A DNA stretch of 53,739 nt from Propionispora sp. 2/2-37 (GCF_001298735.1 NZ_CYSP01000023.1:1-53739), one strand, 5' to 3'; numbered from the stretch's first letter, positions 1-7,887 are shown. Notes: generated from the sequence alone by a model not told the origin. A program made the numbers and translations.

Positions 1-33
1 AAACAAGGTCAAAGTGACCTTGTTTTTTTATTT
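1..33 (+). terminator. Rho-independent terminator of an upstream gene
   Basis: The arms AACAAGGTCA and TGACCTTGTT form a stem followed by seven T on the plus strand. It ends a transcript that enters the window from the left and overlaps the stop of the convergent gntR gene. Confidence 0.8.
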
Positions 34-771
34 TATCAATTCCACGATGAATTTGTTACGGTCACCGCGGTATTTTAGTTTAGAGAACTCAATGACTGCC
101 CCGCTTTGCAGGTAGGCTTTGGTCTCAAAATACAGGATGGGATCACCCTCCGGAATTTCAAGCAGCTGCGCATCGGTTTCGTTTGCTTTTTGCGCTTCGA
201 AGAAACGTCTTACTTTTTTTATAAACAGATTATTTTTCTCGAAGGTTTTGTAAATGGATTGTTCTTTAAGGTTTATTTCCATAATTTCCGGGCATAAGGC
301 ATAGGGAATATAGGTGCTAACCAGCACAATCGGCTCATCATTCGCATAGCGCAGTCGCGATAGTTCAATGACTTTATCAGCCGGTTCAACCGCAAGAGCC
401 TGAGAGAGTTCCTCATCTGCCGGAATTAGCTTTAACTTCAGTACTTTAGTTTTGGGTTTGATACCCTTCCGCAGCATACCTTCGTTAAAATTTTCAATGA
501 TATGGACAAATTCCTGATTGATTTTAGGTTTGGTTACAAAAGTTCCCTTACCTTTTAAGCGCGACAAGTAGCCTTCATTAACCAATTCGTTAATGGCCTG
601 CCGGACTGTAGGACGGCTGATACCAAACATATTGGAAAGTTCTATTTCGGTGGGCAGGCAGTCGTGCTCTTTAAAGTTTCCCGTCCGTATTTCGTTTAAA
701 AGCAGTTGCTTAAGCTGATAATAAAGTGGTACGGGCACATTTTTGTTTAATTCTTTATTTGCAAAACTCAA
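28..771 (-). CDS. GntR family regulator, HutC/UTRA type
   Basis: A transcription factor of 247 residues that probably controls the divergent sugar-phosphate operon. The N-terminal winged helix-turn-helix (about residues 10-80) carries the GntR signature LPTEIELSNMFGISRPTVRQ and ends in GKGTFV. The remainder matches a UTRA effector domain that binds a small metabolite. I choose a TTG start at 771, because the AGGAGG lies at 778-783; an in-frame TTG further upstream at 789 would put the ribosome site inside the gene. The effector is unknown; by context a sugar phosphate is likely. Confidence 0.88.
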   Translation of the reverse strand: MSFANKELNKNVPVPLYYQLKQLLLNEIRTGNFKEHDCLPTEIELSNMFGISRPTVRQAINELVNEGYLSRLKGKGTFVTKPKINQEFVHIIENFNEGMLRKGIKPKTKVLKLKLIPADEELSQALAVEPADKVIELSRLRYANDEPIVLVSTYIPYALCPEIMEINLKEQSIYKTFEKNNLFIKKVRRFFEAQKANETDAQLLEIPEGDPILYFETKAYLQSGAVIEFSKLKYRGDRNKFIVELIK

Positions 772-851
772 AATTAGCCTCCTGAACAATACGAAACTTT
801 GTGATACCGGTGAACCCCGGGAGAATGTATCTTATATTATAGCATATCTGC

Positions 852-868
852 TGTAAGTATATGTTAGT
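852..868 (+). promoter_or_regulatory. Candidate GntR operator, copy 1
   Basis: The 17-mer TGTAAGTATATGTTAGT occurs here and again exactly at 931-947. It lies between the divergent gntR and rpe genes. An exact direct repeat in a divergent regulator promoter region is the expected placement for operators; assigning it to this GntR protein is inference. Confidence 0.6.
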
Positions 869-893
869 TGTATTATAACCGGTGATTGACTGA

Positions 894-923
894 TTGACAA
901 ATAGCGAATTGAACTGTTACAAT
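894..923 (+). promoter_or_regulatory. Sigma-A promoter of the rpe operon
   Basis: TTGACA at 894-899, an 18-base spacer, and TACAAT at 918-923. Transcription should start near 930, directly at the second operator copy. Confidence 0.7.
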
Positions 924-930
924 ACGAGTA

Positions 931-947
931 TGTAAGTATATGTTAGT
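931..947 (+). promoter_or_regulatory. Candidate GntR operator, copy 2
   Basis: Exact second copy of the 17-mer TGTAAGTATATGTTAGT. It sits at the predicted transcription start of the rpe operon, a position that would allow simple repression. Confidence 0.6.
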
Positions 948-1008
948 ATGTACTATCATATTTGTTGTATTCGATTAAATGCAGGAAAGAAGAATAGGAG
1001 GTTCTGAC

Positions 1009-1677
1009 ATGAGCGTTGTTCTTTCCCCCTCGCTGCTGGCGGCGGATATGGGATATTTGGCTCAAGAAATACAAATTTTAGAAGAAAATAATATCACGGC
1101 CCTGCACATTGATGTAATGGATGGGAATTTTGTTCCCAATATTGCTTTTGGACCTGATCAGATAAAAATGCTGCGTCCCTTGACGAAGATGAAATTTGAT
1201 ACTCATTTGATGGTTATGAACCCGGAACGGTATATACAAACCTTTGCCGATGCCGGTGCGGATTTAATAACCGTTCATGCGGAAGCTTGCATCCATCTCC
1301 ATAAAACCATTCAAATGGTCAGAAGTAGCGGTAAGCAGGTGGGGGTGGCCCTGAATCCGGCTACACCGCTGGAAGTCCTGGATTATATGTACGATCTACT
1401 GGATTTGGTTTTGATTATGACGGTGAATCCCGGTTATGGCGGTCAAAAACATATCGTGGCCATGCAGGAAAAGATAGCGCAGCTCCTGGCAACGAAGCAG
1501 TCCGGCCGGTATGGGTTCGAAATTCAGGTTGATGGCGGTATCAATGCAGAGAATATACAGGATGTCGTTAAAGCGGGGGCCCATAATATTGTGGTAGGCT
1601 CTTCCCTGTTTCAAAAAGGAAAGACCAGAGACAATGTGCAGGCCTTGGCGGCAATATTGGAAAAATACAATAACTAG
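1009..1677 (+). CDS. rpe: Ribulose-phosphate 3-epimerase family protein
   Basis: Interconverts D-ribulose 5-phosphate and D-xylulose 5-phosphate, or a close sugar phosphate, in the cytoplasm. The 222-residue length is normal for the TIM-barrel family. Metal and catalytic residues are all visible: His33 and Asp35 in LHIDVMDG, His66 in DTHLMV, the phosphate loop MTVNPGYGGQ (about 137-146) and Asp175 in QVDGGI. The ATG at 1009 is preceded by AGGAGG at 996-1001; an upstream ATG at 979 lacks a site. First gene of an operon with rpiB, a second epimerase and an aldolase. Because a paralogue follows, this copy may serve a dedicated catabolic route. Confidence 0.88.
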   Translation: MSVVLSPSLLAADMGYLAQEIQILEENNITALHIDVMDGNFVPNIAFGPDQIKMLRPLTKMKFDTHLMVMNPERYIQTFADAGADLITVHAEACIHLHKTIQMVRSSGKQVGVALNPATPLEVLDYMYDLLDLVLIMTVNPGYGGQKHIVAMQEKIAQLLATKQSGRYGFEIQVDGGINAENIQDVVKAGAHNIVVGSSLFQKGKTRDNVQALAAILEKYNN

Positions 1678-1697
1678 CTGTTTAGAGGAGGGGGAAT

Positions 1698-2153
1698 ATG
1701 AGAATCGCAATAGGGTCTGATCATGCCGGATATGATATGAAGGAGCAATTGAAAGGTTTCCTGGCAAAGCGATCCATTGAAGTTTTGGATTGCGGTCCGG
1801 ATACCGGTGATAAACCGCCGGAATATGTGGCCATAGCCAAACATGTAGCCCAGCAAGCGGCTGCCGGACAGGTTGATGGCGGCATTTTGATTTGCGGAAC
1901 AGGCATAGGCATGTCGATTGCCGCGAATAAAGTGCCGGGTGCCAGGGCCGGGCTGTGTAATGAATTGTTTTCGGTAAAATATGCTAAAAGCGATGTCAAC
2001 ATTAATGTCTTGTGCATGGGCAGCCGCATCATCAGCCAGCGTATGGCGGAAGAGATCACAACGCTGTGGTTGGACATCCCTTTCAGTGGAGGACGGTTTA
2101 TACCCAGGTTACAGAAAATAAGTGAGCTGGAAGTAGAAATGAGGGGTTGCTGA
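1698..2153 (+). CDS. rpiB: RpiB/LacAB family sugar-phosphate isomerase
   Basis: Aldose-ketose isomerase of the RpiB fold, acting on ribose 5-phosphate or a six-carbon relative such as allose or galactose 6-phosphate. GSDHAGYDMKEQL lies at residues 6-18 and the catalytic Cys66 in CGTGIGMSIAANK. Oddly, the usual His-Asn-Asp motif (HNDANVL in RpiB) reads SDVNINVL here, so the ring-opening/phosphate histidine seems to be replaced. That argues for a divergent substrate. The ribosome site GAGGAGG precedes the ATG, and the stop TGA overlaps the next start. Confidence 0.85.
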   Translation: MRIAIGSDHAGYDMKEQLKGFLAKRSIEVLDCGPDTGDKPPEYVAIAKHVAQQAAAGQVDGGILICGTGIGMSIAANKVPGARAGLCNELFSVKYAKSDVNINVLCMGSRIISQRMAEEITTLWLDIPFSGGRFIPRLQKISELEVEMRGC

Positions 2154-2824
2154 TGATTAAAATAGCTGCTTCCATTATGTGTGCCAACCAGCTGAATCTG
2201 GCCCGGGAGCTTGACCGCTTAGAAGCAGCCAGGGTGGATATGCTGCATTGTGATGTGATGGATGGTTCTTATGTGGCCAACCTGGCCATGGGCCCCTATG
2301 TTTTGGAGGAAATCCGGGCTTATACCAGTATACCGCTGGATATTCATTTAGCGGTGGTTGAACCGGAAAAATATATCAAATTGTTTGCCGGCTGTAAACC
2401 GGAATTTATATCGGTTCATGCCGAAGCTACCCGTCACCTCCACCGGACATTGGATATGATTAGGGAAATCGGAGTGAAGCCGGTCGTGGCGCTTAATCCC
2501 TCGACACCGCTGCCAGCACTACGGCATGTATTGCACGAAATTGACATGGTGCTTGTTATGACAGTGGACCCGGGGTTTGCCGGGCAAAAGTTTGTTACCA
2601 GCGTTTTGCATAAGATCCGGACACTGAGGGAAATGTGTTGGGAACGGGGCCTGAATCCTTTGATCGAAATTGACGGAAATATTAATAGTCAGACCATTCC
2701 ACCGGCGGTAGCAGCGGGAGCTAACGTGCTGGTAGCGGGGACTTCTTCTATTTTTAAAGGTGAAGATGCCGATTATGTCTTGCTGGTTCAGCAGATGCGG
2801 GATTCGGTTAAAAAAATAAGTTAG
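2153..2824 (+). CDS. Second pentulose/hexulose-phosphate 3-epimerase
   Basis: Paralogue of the operon's first gene, 223 residues. His32, Asp34, His65 and Asp174 match the metal and catalytic set of ribulose-phosphate or allulose-6-phosphate epimerases, and MTVDPGFAGQ is the phosphate loop. It differs from ordinary Rpe in DIHLAV (Met to Ala) and IDGNIN (Gly to Asn), both near the active site. The ATG at 2153 overlaps the rpiB stop (TGATG), showing translational coupling, with GAGGGG upstream. It may be an AlsE-like allulose-6-phosphate epimerase; the sequence alone does not decide. Confidence 0.82.
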   Translation: MIKIAASIMCANQLNLARELDRLEAARVDMLHCDVMDGSYVANLAMGPYVLEEIRAYTSIPLDIHLAVVEPEKYIKLFAGCKPEFISVHAEATRHLHRTLDMIREIGVKPVVALNPSTPLPALRHVLHEIDMVLVMTVDPGFAGQKFVTSVLHKIRTLREMCWERGLNPLIEIDGNINSQTIPPAVAAGANVLVAGTSSIFKGEDADYVLLVQQMRDSVKKIS

Positions 2825-2872
2825 GACGGCTTATTCAGTCGATAAAATTATAGGTAAGAGAGGAAGATTAGC

Positions 2873-3550
2873 ATGAAAATTCTTTTGGATACGGCAGACG
2901 TACAGTATATAAAGAAAGCGGTGGATCTTTTCCCTGTTGACGGGGTAACAACCAATCCGACTATTTTAGCCAAAACGAAAAGACCGTTTTTGGAAGTATT
3001 GCAGGAAATTCGCTCCATTATCGGACCACAGCGTTCACTTCATGCCCAGGTGTTAAGCCAGACTGCCGAAACCATTCTGGTGGAAGCCGGCTGTCTGGTC
3101 GAGAAACTCGGAAAAAACACTTTCATCAAAATTCCGGTGATTCCGGAAGGATATAAGGCCATGCGCCTGCTCCATGAAAGGGGAATCGGCGTTACGGCAA
3201 CAGCCGTGTTTACGGCGCAACAGGCACTTATGGCGGCGAAAGCGGGAGCCGACTTTGTTGCTCCCTATGTCAACCGGATTGATAATATTTGTGGAGATGG
3301 TGTACAGGTCGTTGCCGATATCGTTCATATTTTTCAGGCAGGCGGTTTTGAAACGGGAGTTTTGGCGGCCAGCTTTAAAAATGTTGACCAGGTCCATAAA
3401 TGCAGTTTAGTGGAGGCACAGGCGGTAACTGTCAGTGAAGACGTTTTTGCGAGCCTGACCAAACACCCGTTGACCGACTGGAGTGTCAACAAATTTGTTG
3501 AAGATTGGGAAGCTGTCTATGGCAAGGGAACGTTAATCAGCCCTAAGTAA
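2873..3550 (+). CDS. fsa: Fructose-6-phosphate aldolase / transaldolase-like protein
   Basis: Class I aldolase of the small transaldolase family, 225 residues. The Schiff-base lysine is Lys86 in IKIPV. Gln59 (HAQV) and Tyr132 (APYVNRID) match the pair that marks fructose-6-phosphate aldolase in E. coli FsaA, rather than true transaldolase. DTADV and VTTNPT near the start are family signatures. Last gene of the operon, followed by a terminator. With the epimerases and isomerase it could convert a rare sugar phosphate to glyceraldehyde 3-phosphate and dihydroxyacetone or a related ketose. Confidence 0.85.
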   Translation: MKILLDTADVQYIKKAVDLFPVDGVTTNPTILAKTKRPFLEVLQEIRSIIGPQRSLHAQVLSQTAETILVEAGCLVEKLGKNTFIKIPVIPEGYKAMRLLHERGIGVTATAVFTAQQALMAAKAGADFVAPYVNRIDNICGDGVQVVADIVHIFQAGGFETGVLAASFKNVDQVHKCSLVEAQAVTVSEDVFASLTKHPLTDWSVNKFVEDWEAVYGKGTLISPK

Positions 3551-3576
3551 GCTGTGCTGGTTTTTGCTGCATTTAT

Positions 3577-3609
3577 AAGCTGAGTCGATTATTTGACTCG
3601 GCTTTTTCT
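3577..3609 (+). terminator. Terminator of the rpe-fsa operon
   Basis: The stem pairs AAGCTGAGTC with GACTCGGCTT around an eight-base loop and is followed by a T-rich tract. Confidence 0.85.
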
Positions 3610-3779
3610 TTTGTGAAACATTTTACCTCAAATTAGTGCCATATGTTAATAATATTATTTAATAAGTTGCAAGCTGAGAAGGATTTAAAGAAAAAAAATA
3701 GAAGTGTAATAAGGTAAACTTAATAAATGTTATAAAAAAGTTACAGAAAAATGAAAAAATCTAGTGGGAGGAGTGTATT

Positions 3780-4961
3780 TTGGTGGCAGTATGTATTGAC
3801 AAAGTTACCAGCAGCGTTAATGATTTGACCGTTTTGAATACTATTAGGCGACGTGGCCCTATCTCGAGAATTGACATCGCCCGTTTGACGAACTTGACAC
3901 CTCCCACTGTGATTAATATAGCCAATAAATTGCTGGACGCGGATCTCATACTGGAATACATGATCGGAGAATCCAGTGGGGGGCGCCGTCCCTTGCTGTT
4001 AAAAACCAATCCGGGCTTTGCTGAACTTGTTGTTGTGTTGATTCGTTCGAAAAATATTGAAATTTACCGGACTGATGCGGAAGCGGAAATTATTCAAAAA
4101 ATAACGCGTAATATAGAGAAATCCGAGACTAATGAGATACTGGAATGGATGCTGGAGGCAATTGAACAGTGCCGGTCGGAAGCCAAAGCACCGATAGCGG
4201 CCATTAGCGTGGTGGTACGCGGTCCGGTTAATTCTGCGGCAGGAATTTCGCTTTACGCCCCTTCAATCGGCTGGCGTAATATTCCTCTAAAGTCCATAAT
4301 CGAAGATAAATTTCAATTACCGGTTTTTGTGGAAAATGATGTGAAAGCAATCACGCGTGGCATTTACTACCATGATTTGATCAAAGAAACAAGCAATGTA
4401 GTCATTTTAAAGGTGGGACACGGCATTGGTGCCGGTATTATTATTAATGGAGAGTTGTATCGTGGCATGACGAACAGCGCCGGGGAAATCGGGCATACGA
4501 TTATTGATGTCGCCGGTCCGGTATGCAGTTGCGGCAATTATGGCTGCTTCGAGGCGTTGGCTTCGGAAACGGCTTTGGAGGCATCGGTGGTTAGGGCGAT
4601 CAAAGAAGGTCAAAGATCTATAGTTTCTGATTTGGTGCAGAACGATTTAGAACAGGTTAGTGCGGAAGCCGTTTATCAGGCGGCTGCCGCCGGAGATGAA
4701 CTCTCGATAGCTGTACTTAAGCAGGTTGCCCGTTATCTGGGGATGGGGGTGGCTAACATTTTTAATATTTTTAATCCGGAGATGGTGGTCATTGGCGGCG
4801 GTTTGGAGCGGGCTCAGTACTATATTGAGGAAACCGTTCTGCAGACAGTGGAAGAACGGGCCATGGGAAATTCGTTCCGGGCCGGTGAAATCCGTTTTGC
4901 CACCATTGAAGAAAGCACCTTAAAGGGAGCCGTTGATACGGCTTTGGCCGAAGTTTTGTAA
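3780..4961 (+). CDS. ROK family transcriptional regulator (NagC/XylR type)
   Basis: 393 residues: an N-terminal winged helix (about 15-75, with SRIDIARLTNLTPPTVINIA) and a ROK sugar-kinase-like domain. The kinase part keeps ENDVKA, GHGIGAGIIING and the zinc motif GHTIID...CSCGNYGCFE. It is probably a sugar-responsive repressor. The start is TTG at 3780 or GTG at 3783, both served by GGGAGGAG at 3766-3773. The AT-rich upstream stretch holds the 12-bp palindrome AATAATATTATT at 3648-3659. It stands alone between two terminators; its target could be the neighbouring sugar-phosphate operon, but nothing shows this directly. Confidence 0.87.
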   Translation: MVAVCIDKVTSSVNDLTVLNTIRRRGPISRIDIARLTNLTPPTVINIANKLLDADLILEYMIGESSGGRRPLLLKTNPGFAELVVVLIRSKNIEIYRTDAEAEIIQKITRNIEKSETNEILEWMLEAIEQCRSEAKAPIAAISVVVRGPVNSAAGISLYAPSIGWRNIPLKSIIEDKFQLPVFVENDVKAITRGIYYHDLIKETSNVVILKVGHGIGAGIIINGELYRGMTNSAGEIGHTIIDVAGPVCSCGNYGCFEALASETALEASVVRAIKEGQRSIVSDLVQNDLEQVSAEAVYQAAAAGDELSIAVLKQVARYLGMGVANIFNIFNPEMVVIGGGLERAQYYIEETVLQTVEERAMGNSFRAGEIRFATIEESTLKGAVDTALAEVL

Positions 4962-4993
4962 CCTATCAGAGGAATGTAAATAAAGTAGCAAGG

Positions 4994-5022
4994 CGGGGCT
5001 GGAATGTACAGGCCCGTTTTTT
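4994..5022 (+). terminator. Terminator after the ROK gene
   Basis: CGGGGCTG and CAGGCCCG pair with one mismatch around a seven-base loop, followed by six T. Confidence 0.75.
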
Positions 5023-5142
5023 GTTATCTCGTTTTGAAAGATGGCAAAGCTGCAGAATAGAGTAAGTAAACAGGTGGTGAAACAGGAATCTTCCTTTTAT
5101 AATGAGAATATGGAAAGATGCTATAATTAGTAACGGGGTGAG

Positions 5143-5661
5143 ATGATGGAAGCAAAAGAACGCAGGGCGCAATTATTAAATGCATTAAGGCAGGCTAAGG
5201 AGCCGCTGACCGGAAGTACTTTAGCCCGGGAAATGGGAGTAAGCCGGCAGATTATTGTTGGTGATATCGCTATTTTACGGGCTGCCGGAGTTAATATTTA
5301 TGCGACTCCGCAAGGGTATGTTTTGCCAATGGAGAATGTATCCCAGCCGCTCACCGGGACACTGGCCTGCAAGCATAGCCGCCGGCAAGTGGCGCAAGAA
5401 CTGGAGATTATCATTGATCACGGCGGCAAGGTCAGGGATGTGATTGTGGAACATCCGGTATACGGAGAAATACGGGCCAACCTGATGCTGTCGTCACGCC
5501 GGGATATCGCAGATTTTTTAGCTGCACTGACGAATAGCGGAGCGGAGCCGATTTCGATTGTGACGGGCGGCGTACATTTGCACACGGTGGAAGTTCCTTC
5601 GGAGGAAGTTTTCCGGGAGATAGAGGGAGCGTTGAAAGCGGCGGGGATTTTAATTCACTGA
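5143..5661 (+). CDS. niaR: NiaR, niacin-responsive repressor (3H domain)
   Basis: Represses niacin uptake and NAD synthesis genes when nicotinic acid is plentiful. 172 residues: an N-terminal helix-turn-helix (RRAQLLNALRQA...GSTLAREMGVSRQIIVGDIAILR) and a C-terminal 3H domain with the expected histidines (IIDHGGKVRDVIVEHPVYG and TGGVHLHTVEV). ATG codons at 5143 and 5146 are both possible. A TATAAT lies shortly upstream at about 5121. The next gene is its classic target niaP, and a matching operator lies between them. Confidence 0.92.
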   Translation: MMEAKERRAQLLNALRQAKEPLTGSTLAREMGVSRQIIVGDIAILRAAGVNIYATPQGYVLPMENVSQPLTGTLACKHSRRQVAQELEIIIDHGGKVRDVIVEHPVYGEIRANLMLSSRRDIADFLAALTNSGAEPISIVTGGVHLHTVEVPSEEVFREIEGALKAAGILIH

Positions 5662-5703
5662 CCTACTGTACATCTTCATAACCGGAATTGGCAAAGATAA
5701 TTA

Positions 5704-5732
5704 TTGTCATGGCAACGGATACGAACTATAAT
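5704..5732 (+). promoter_or_regulatory. Sigma-A promoter of niaP
   Basis: TTGTCA at 5704-5709, a 17-base spacer, and a perfect TATAAT at 5727-5732. Predicted start near 5739. Confidence 0.75.
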
Positions 5733-5740
5733 AAACATTG

Positions 5741-5757
5741 TGACAAGACTGGTGTCA
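5741..5757 (+). promoter_or_regulatory. Candidate NiaR operator
   Basis: TGACA, seven bases, TGTCA: a perfect five-base dyad within TGACAAGACTGGTGTCA. It covers the start of the niaP transcript, so bound NiaR would block it. The arms resemble published Firmicute NiaR sites as I remember them; that match is from memory, not a search. Confidence 0.65.
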
Positions 5758-5784
5758 ATACAAACGGTTTTAGGAGGATGACGG

Positions 5785-7104
5785 ATGGATATTATTAGTC
5801 GTTTGGAACGCATTCCGGTAGGCGGTTTCCATTATAAATTACTGTTGATTACCGGTTTAGGCTGGATGTTTGATGCTATGGACACAGGGATTATTGCTTT
5901 TGTATTACCTTCTTTGGCGAAAGCATGGGGACTGACTTCGACTGAAATGGGCTATATCGGCAGTATCGGACTTATAGGAATGGCTTTGGGGGCTGTTTTG
6001 GCGGGGACGGCTGCCGACCGGCTCGGCCGTAAAAAGATGTTTGCCTTCACCCTGGTTTTGTATAGCATAGCAACCGGTTTATGTGGAATAGCCTGGAATT
6101 ATGAATCGTTATTGATACTCCGGTTTTTGGTTGGCTTTGGTTTAGGCGGGCAGCTGCCGGTAGCGGTCACTCTGGTGAGCGAATACGCACCTCCTGCCAG
6201 CCGGGGAAAGTTTATTGTTTTGCTGGAAAGCTTTTGGGGGCTGGGCTGGCTGGCTGCAGCGCTGATTGCCTATCTGCTGATTCCGCATTATGGCTGGCAA
6301 ATGGCCTTCTTTATAGGAGCGATTCCGGCCTTATATGTATTTTATCTTTGGCAATGGATCCCTGAATCGGTGCGCTATTTGCTGGATAAAGGCGAAGTCG
6401 ATCAGGCGCATGCCATTGTGAGACGCATTGAACTCAGCGCCGGTCTGCCGGTGGATAACCGCGTGGTTGCTCCACCGCAGCAGGAAGTAAGCTGGGCTGC
6501 CTTTGCCGATATATGGTCGCCGGAATTTTTTAAAAGAACGCTGGTGCTGTGGATATTATGGTTTGGTATCGTATTTTCCTATTACGGTATTTTTACCTGG
6601 CTGCCTTCGCTAATGGTAGGACAGGGGTATACGGTGCTGAAAACCTTTGAATACGTATTAATTATGACACTGGCTCAGTTGCCGGGGTATTTTGCTGCTG
6701 CCTATCTGGTTGATAAAATTGGACGCAGAGCTACCTTAGGCAGTTTTCTTGCACTAAGTGCCGTATCCGCCTACTTCTTTGGACAAGGCGGCAGCCCGGC
6801 GCTGGTACTGCTGTGGGGAAGCCTGATGTCCTTCTTTAATCTGGGGGCCTGGGGTGTTGTATATACGTATACTCCGGAACTCTATCCCACCCGGATACGG
6901 GCTTTAGGTTCCGGCTGGGCAGCGGCTGTTGGCCGTTTTGGCGGGATTTTGGCCCCGACCGTTGTAGGCTATATGTTGGCAGGACAGGGCGGTTTCCAAA
7001 TGATCTTTACTATGTTTACTGCCGTTATGCTGGCTGTCGGTGTGATCGTATGGCTGGCAGGAGAGGAAACCAAAGGAAAAACCCTGGATGAGATCAGCAG
7101 ATAA
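5785..7104 (+). CDS. niaP: NiaP-type niacin transporter (MFS)
   Basis: Imports nicotinate across the cytoplasmic membrane. 439 residues with about 12 membrane helices. The first half contains GLGWMFDAMDTGI, the MFS loop DRLGRKK and LVSEYAPPASRGK; LESFWGLGWLAAALIAY and the FSYYGIFTWLPSLM segment closely match B. subtilis NiaP (YceI) from memory. It sits directly downstream of niaR with its own promoter and operator, which fixes the substrate better than sequence similarity alone would. AGGAGG lies upstream of the ATG. Confidence 0.9.
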   Translation: MDIISRLERIPVGGFHYKLLLITGLGWMFDAMDTGIIAFVLPSLAKAWGLTSTEMGYIGSIGLIGMALGAVLAGTAADRLGRKKMFAFTLVLYSIATGLCGIAWNYESLLILRFLVGFGLGGQLPVAVTLVSEYAPPASRGKFIVLLESFWGLGWLAAALIAYLLIPHYGWQMAFFIGAIPALYVFYLWQWIPESVRYLLDKGEVDQAHAIVRRIELSAGLPVDNRVVAPPQQEVSWAAFADIWSPEFFKRTLVLWILWFGIVFSYYGIFTWLPSLMVGQGYTVLKTFEYVLIMTLAQLPGYFAAAYLVDKIGRRATLGSFLALSAVSAYFFGQGGSPALVLLWGSLMSFFNLGAWGVVYTYTPELYPTRIRALGSGWAAAVGRFGGILAPTVVGYMLAGQGGFQMIFTMFTAVMLAVGVIVWLAGEETKGKTLDEISR

Positions 7105-7150
7105 TCCTTAAAATTTCGAGAGGTATATGCTGTCTTGACATAAAAAATAG

Positions 7151-7180
7151 TGGACATTTAATTAGAAGGTATGCTATAAT
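7151..7180 (+). promoter_or_regulatory. Promoter of tRNA-Arg(CCG)
   Basis: TGGACA at 7151-7156, an 18-base spacer, and TATAAT at 7175-7180, about 30 bases before the mature tRNA. Confidence 0.65.
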
Positions 7181-7211
7181 AATATTCGTGTTTAAGTGAG
7201 TGTTATTATAT

Positions 7212-7286
7212 GCGCCCGTAGCTCAGGGGATAGAGCACCGGTCTCCGGAACCGGGTGCGCAGGTTCGATTCCTGCCGGGCGCACCA
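7212..7286 (+). tRNA. tRNA-Arg (anticodon CCG)
   Basis: GCGCCCG pairs with CGGGCGC in the acceptor stem; the anticodon stem CCGGT/ACCGG encloses the loop CTCCGGA with anticodon CCG; the T arm has GGTTCGATTCC; CCA is encoded. Its 3' half is partly repeated at 8120-8160, suggesting use as an integration site. Confidence 0.97.
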
Positions 7287-7298
7287 CTAGTAAATACG

Positions 7299-7331
7299 CA
7301 CCTCGCGGCAATTATGCTGTGAGGTGTTTTT
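7299..7331 (+). terminator. Terminator after tRNA-Arg
   Basis: CACCTC and GAGGTG pair, with an inner GCA/TGC pairing, followed by five T. Confidence 0.8.
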
Positions 7332-7430
7332 GCGTAATGGTGCTTATTTTGGTGCTTATATTGTGTAAAAAATAAAATATTTTTACCAATGTAGTTGGTC
7401 TTTGTGTTACTTTAATAATGATAACATTAA

Positions 7431-7466
7431 ACCGCTACCTGGCACTTTTGGCACGATAGCGGTTTT
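7431..7466 (+). terminator. Hairpin, possible terminator within the island
   Basis: ACCGCTA at 7431-7437 pairs with TAGCGGT at 7457-7463 across a 19-base loop, followed by TTTT. No plus-strand gene precedes it other than the tRNA, so it may be a remnant of a lost gene. Confidence 0.5.
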
Positions 7467-7477
7467 GTCTGAGACGT

Positions 7478-7504
7478 ACCCATATAATATGGGTGCTTTT
7501 TTAT
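7478..7504 (+). terminator. Hairpin with T tract
   Basis: ACCCATAT and ATATGGGT form a tight palindrome, followed by a T-rich run that touches the stop of the leftward small gene. Confidence 0.55.
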
Positions 7505-7605
7505 TTTGTGCATAAATAAATCATGGCGCCAATAATCATCCATAATATAGTTCCCAATATTATTCCGTTAATCATGCCCTGGGCCGGGCGCAATTTATCA
7601 TTCAT
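7501..7605 (-). CDS. Small single-span membrane protein
   Basis: 34 residues: a short polar start (MNDKLRPAQG) and one hydrophobic helix rich in Ile, Gly and Met (about 11-31). Its ATG overlaps the TGA of the preceding ribbon-helix-helix gene (ATGA), so the two are translationally coupled. I do not recognise a family. It belongs to the small island behind tRNA-Arg; a holin-, toxin- or accessory-type role is possible but not shown. Confidence 0.55.
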   Translation of the reverse strand: MNDKLRPAQGMINGIILGTILWMIIGAMIYLCTK

Positions 7606-7760
7606 AATTTATGTACTTCTTTATTCATATAATCTTTTAATGCTAGTAATAAAATAGCATTTTTAGATACTCCAATTTTCTGAGCATAAATCTTGATTTT
7701 TTTATCTACGTTGGATGGAATGCGGGCACTGTATTTAACAATTTTACGTTCTTTTGACAT
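7602..7760 (-). CDS. Ribbon-helix-helix (CopG/Arc-like) DNA-binding protein
   Basis: 52 residues. A basic beta strand (KIVKYSARIP) followed by two helices (NVDKKIKIYAQKIG and SKNAILLLALKDYM) fits the ribbon-helix-helix fold, which binds DNA as dimers. A strong AGGAGGAGG precedes the ATG. It is divergent from another such gene at 7888, with a 30-bp near-perfect palindrome at 7777-7806 between them, suggesting autoregulation. It could be the antitoxin of a small module whose partner is the coupled 34-residue protein, or a plasmid/phage copy-control protein. Confidence 0.75.
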   Translation of the reverse strand: MSKERKIVKYSARIPSNVDKKIKIYAQKIGVSKNAILLLALKDYMNKEVHKL

Positions 7761-7776
7761 AATAAACCTCCTCCTT

Positions 7777-7806
7777 TGACACTATAATAGTACTATTATG
7801 GTGTCA
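7777..7806. promoter_or_regulatory. 30-bp palindromic operator between divergent RHH genes
   Basis: TGACACTATAATAGT is followed directly by ACTATTATGGTGTCA; 14 of 15 pairs match. It contains TATAAT and lies upstream of the leftward RHH gene. A looser related stretch (TGTGGTATCATAATGACA) occurs at about 7853-7870, before the rightward gene. Arc/CopG proteins bind such sites as paired dimers. Confidence 0.65.
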
Positions 7807-7887
7807 TGTCTATAGTATATTTGCGGATTTTATAGCAAAAAATCAACTATTGTGGTATCATAATGACATTAAAATGGGGTGATTTAA

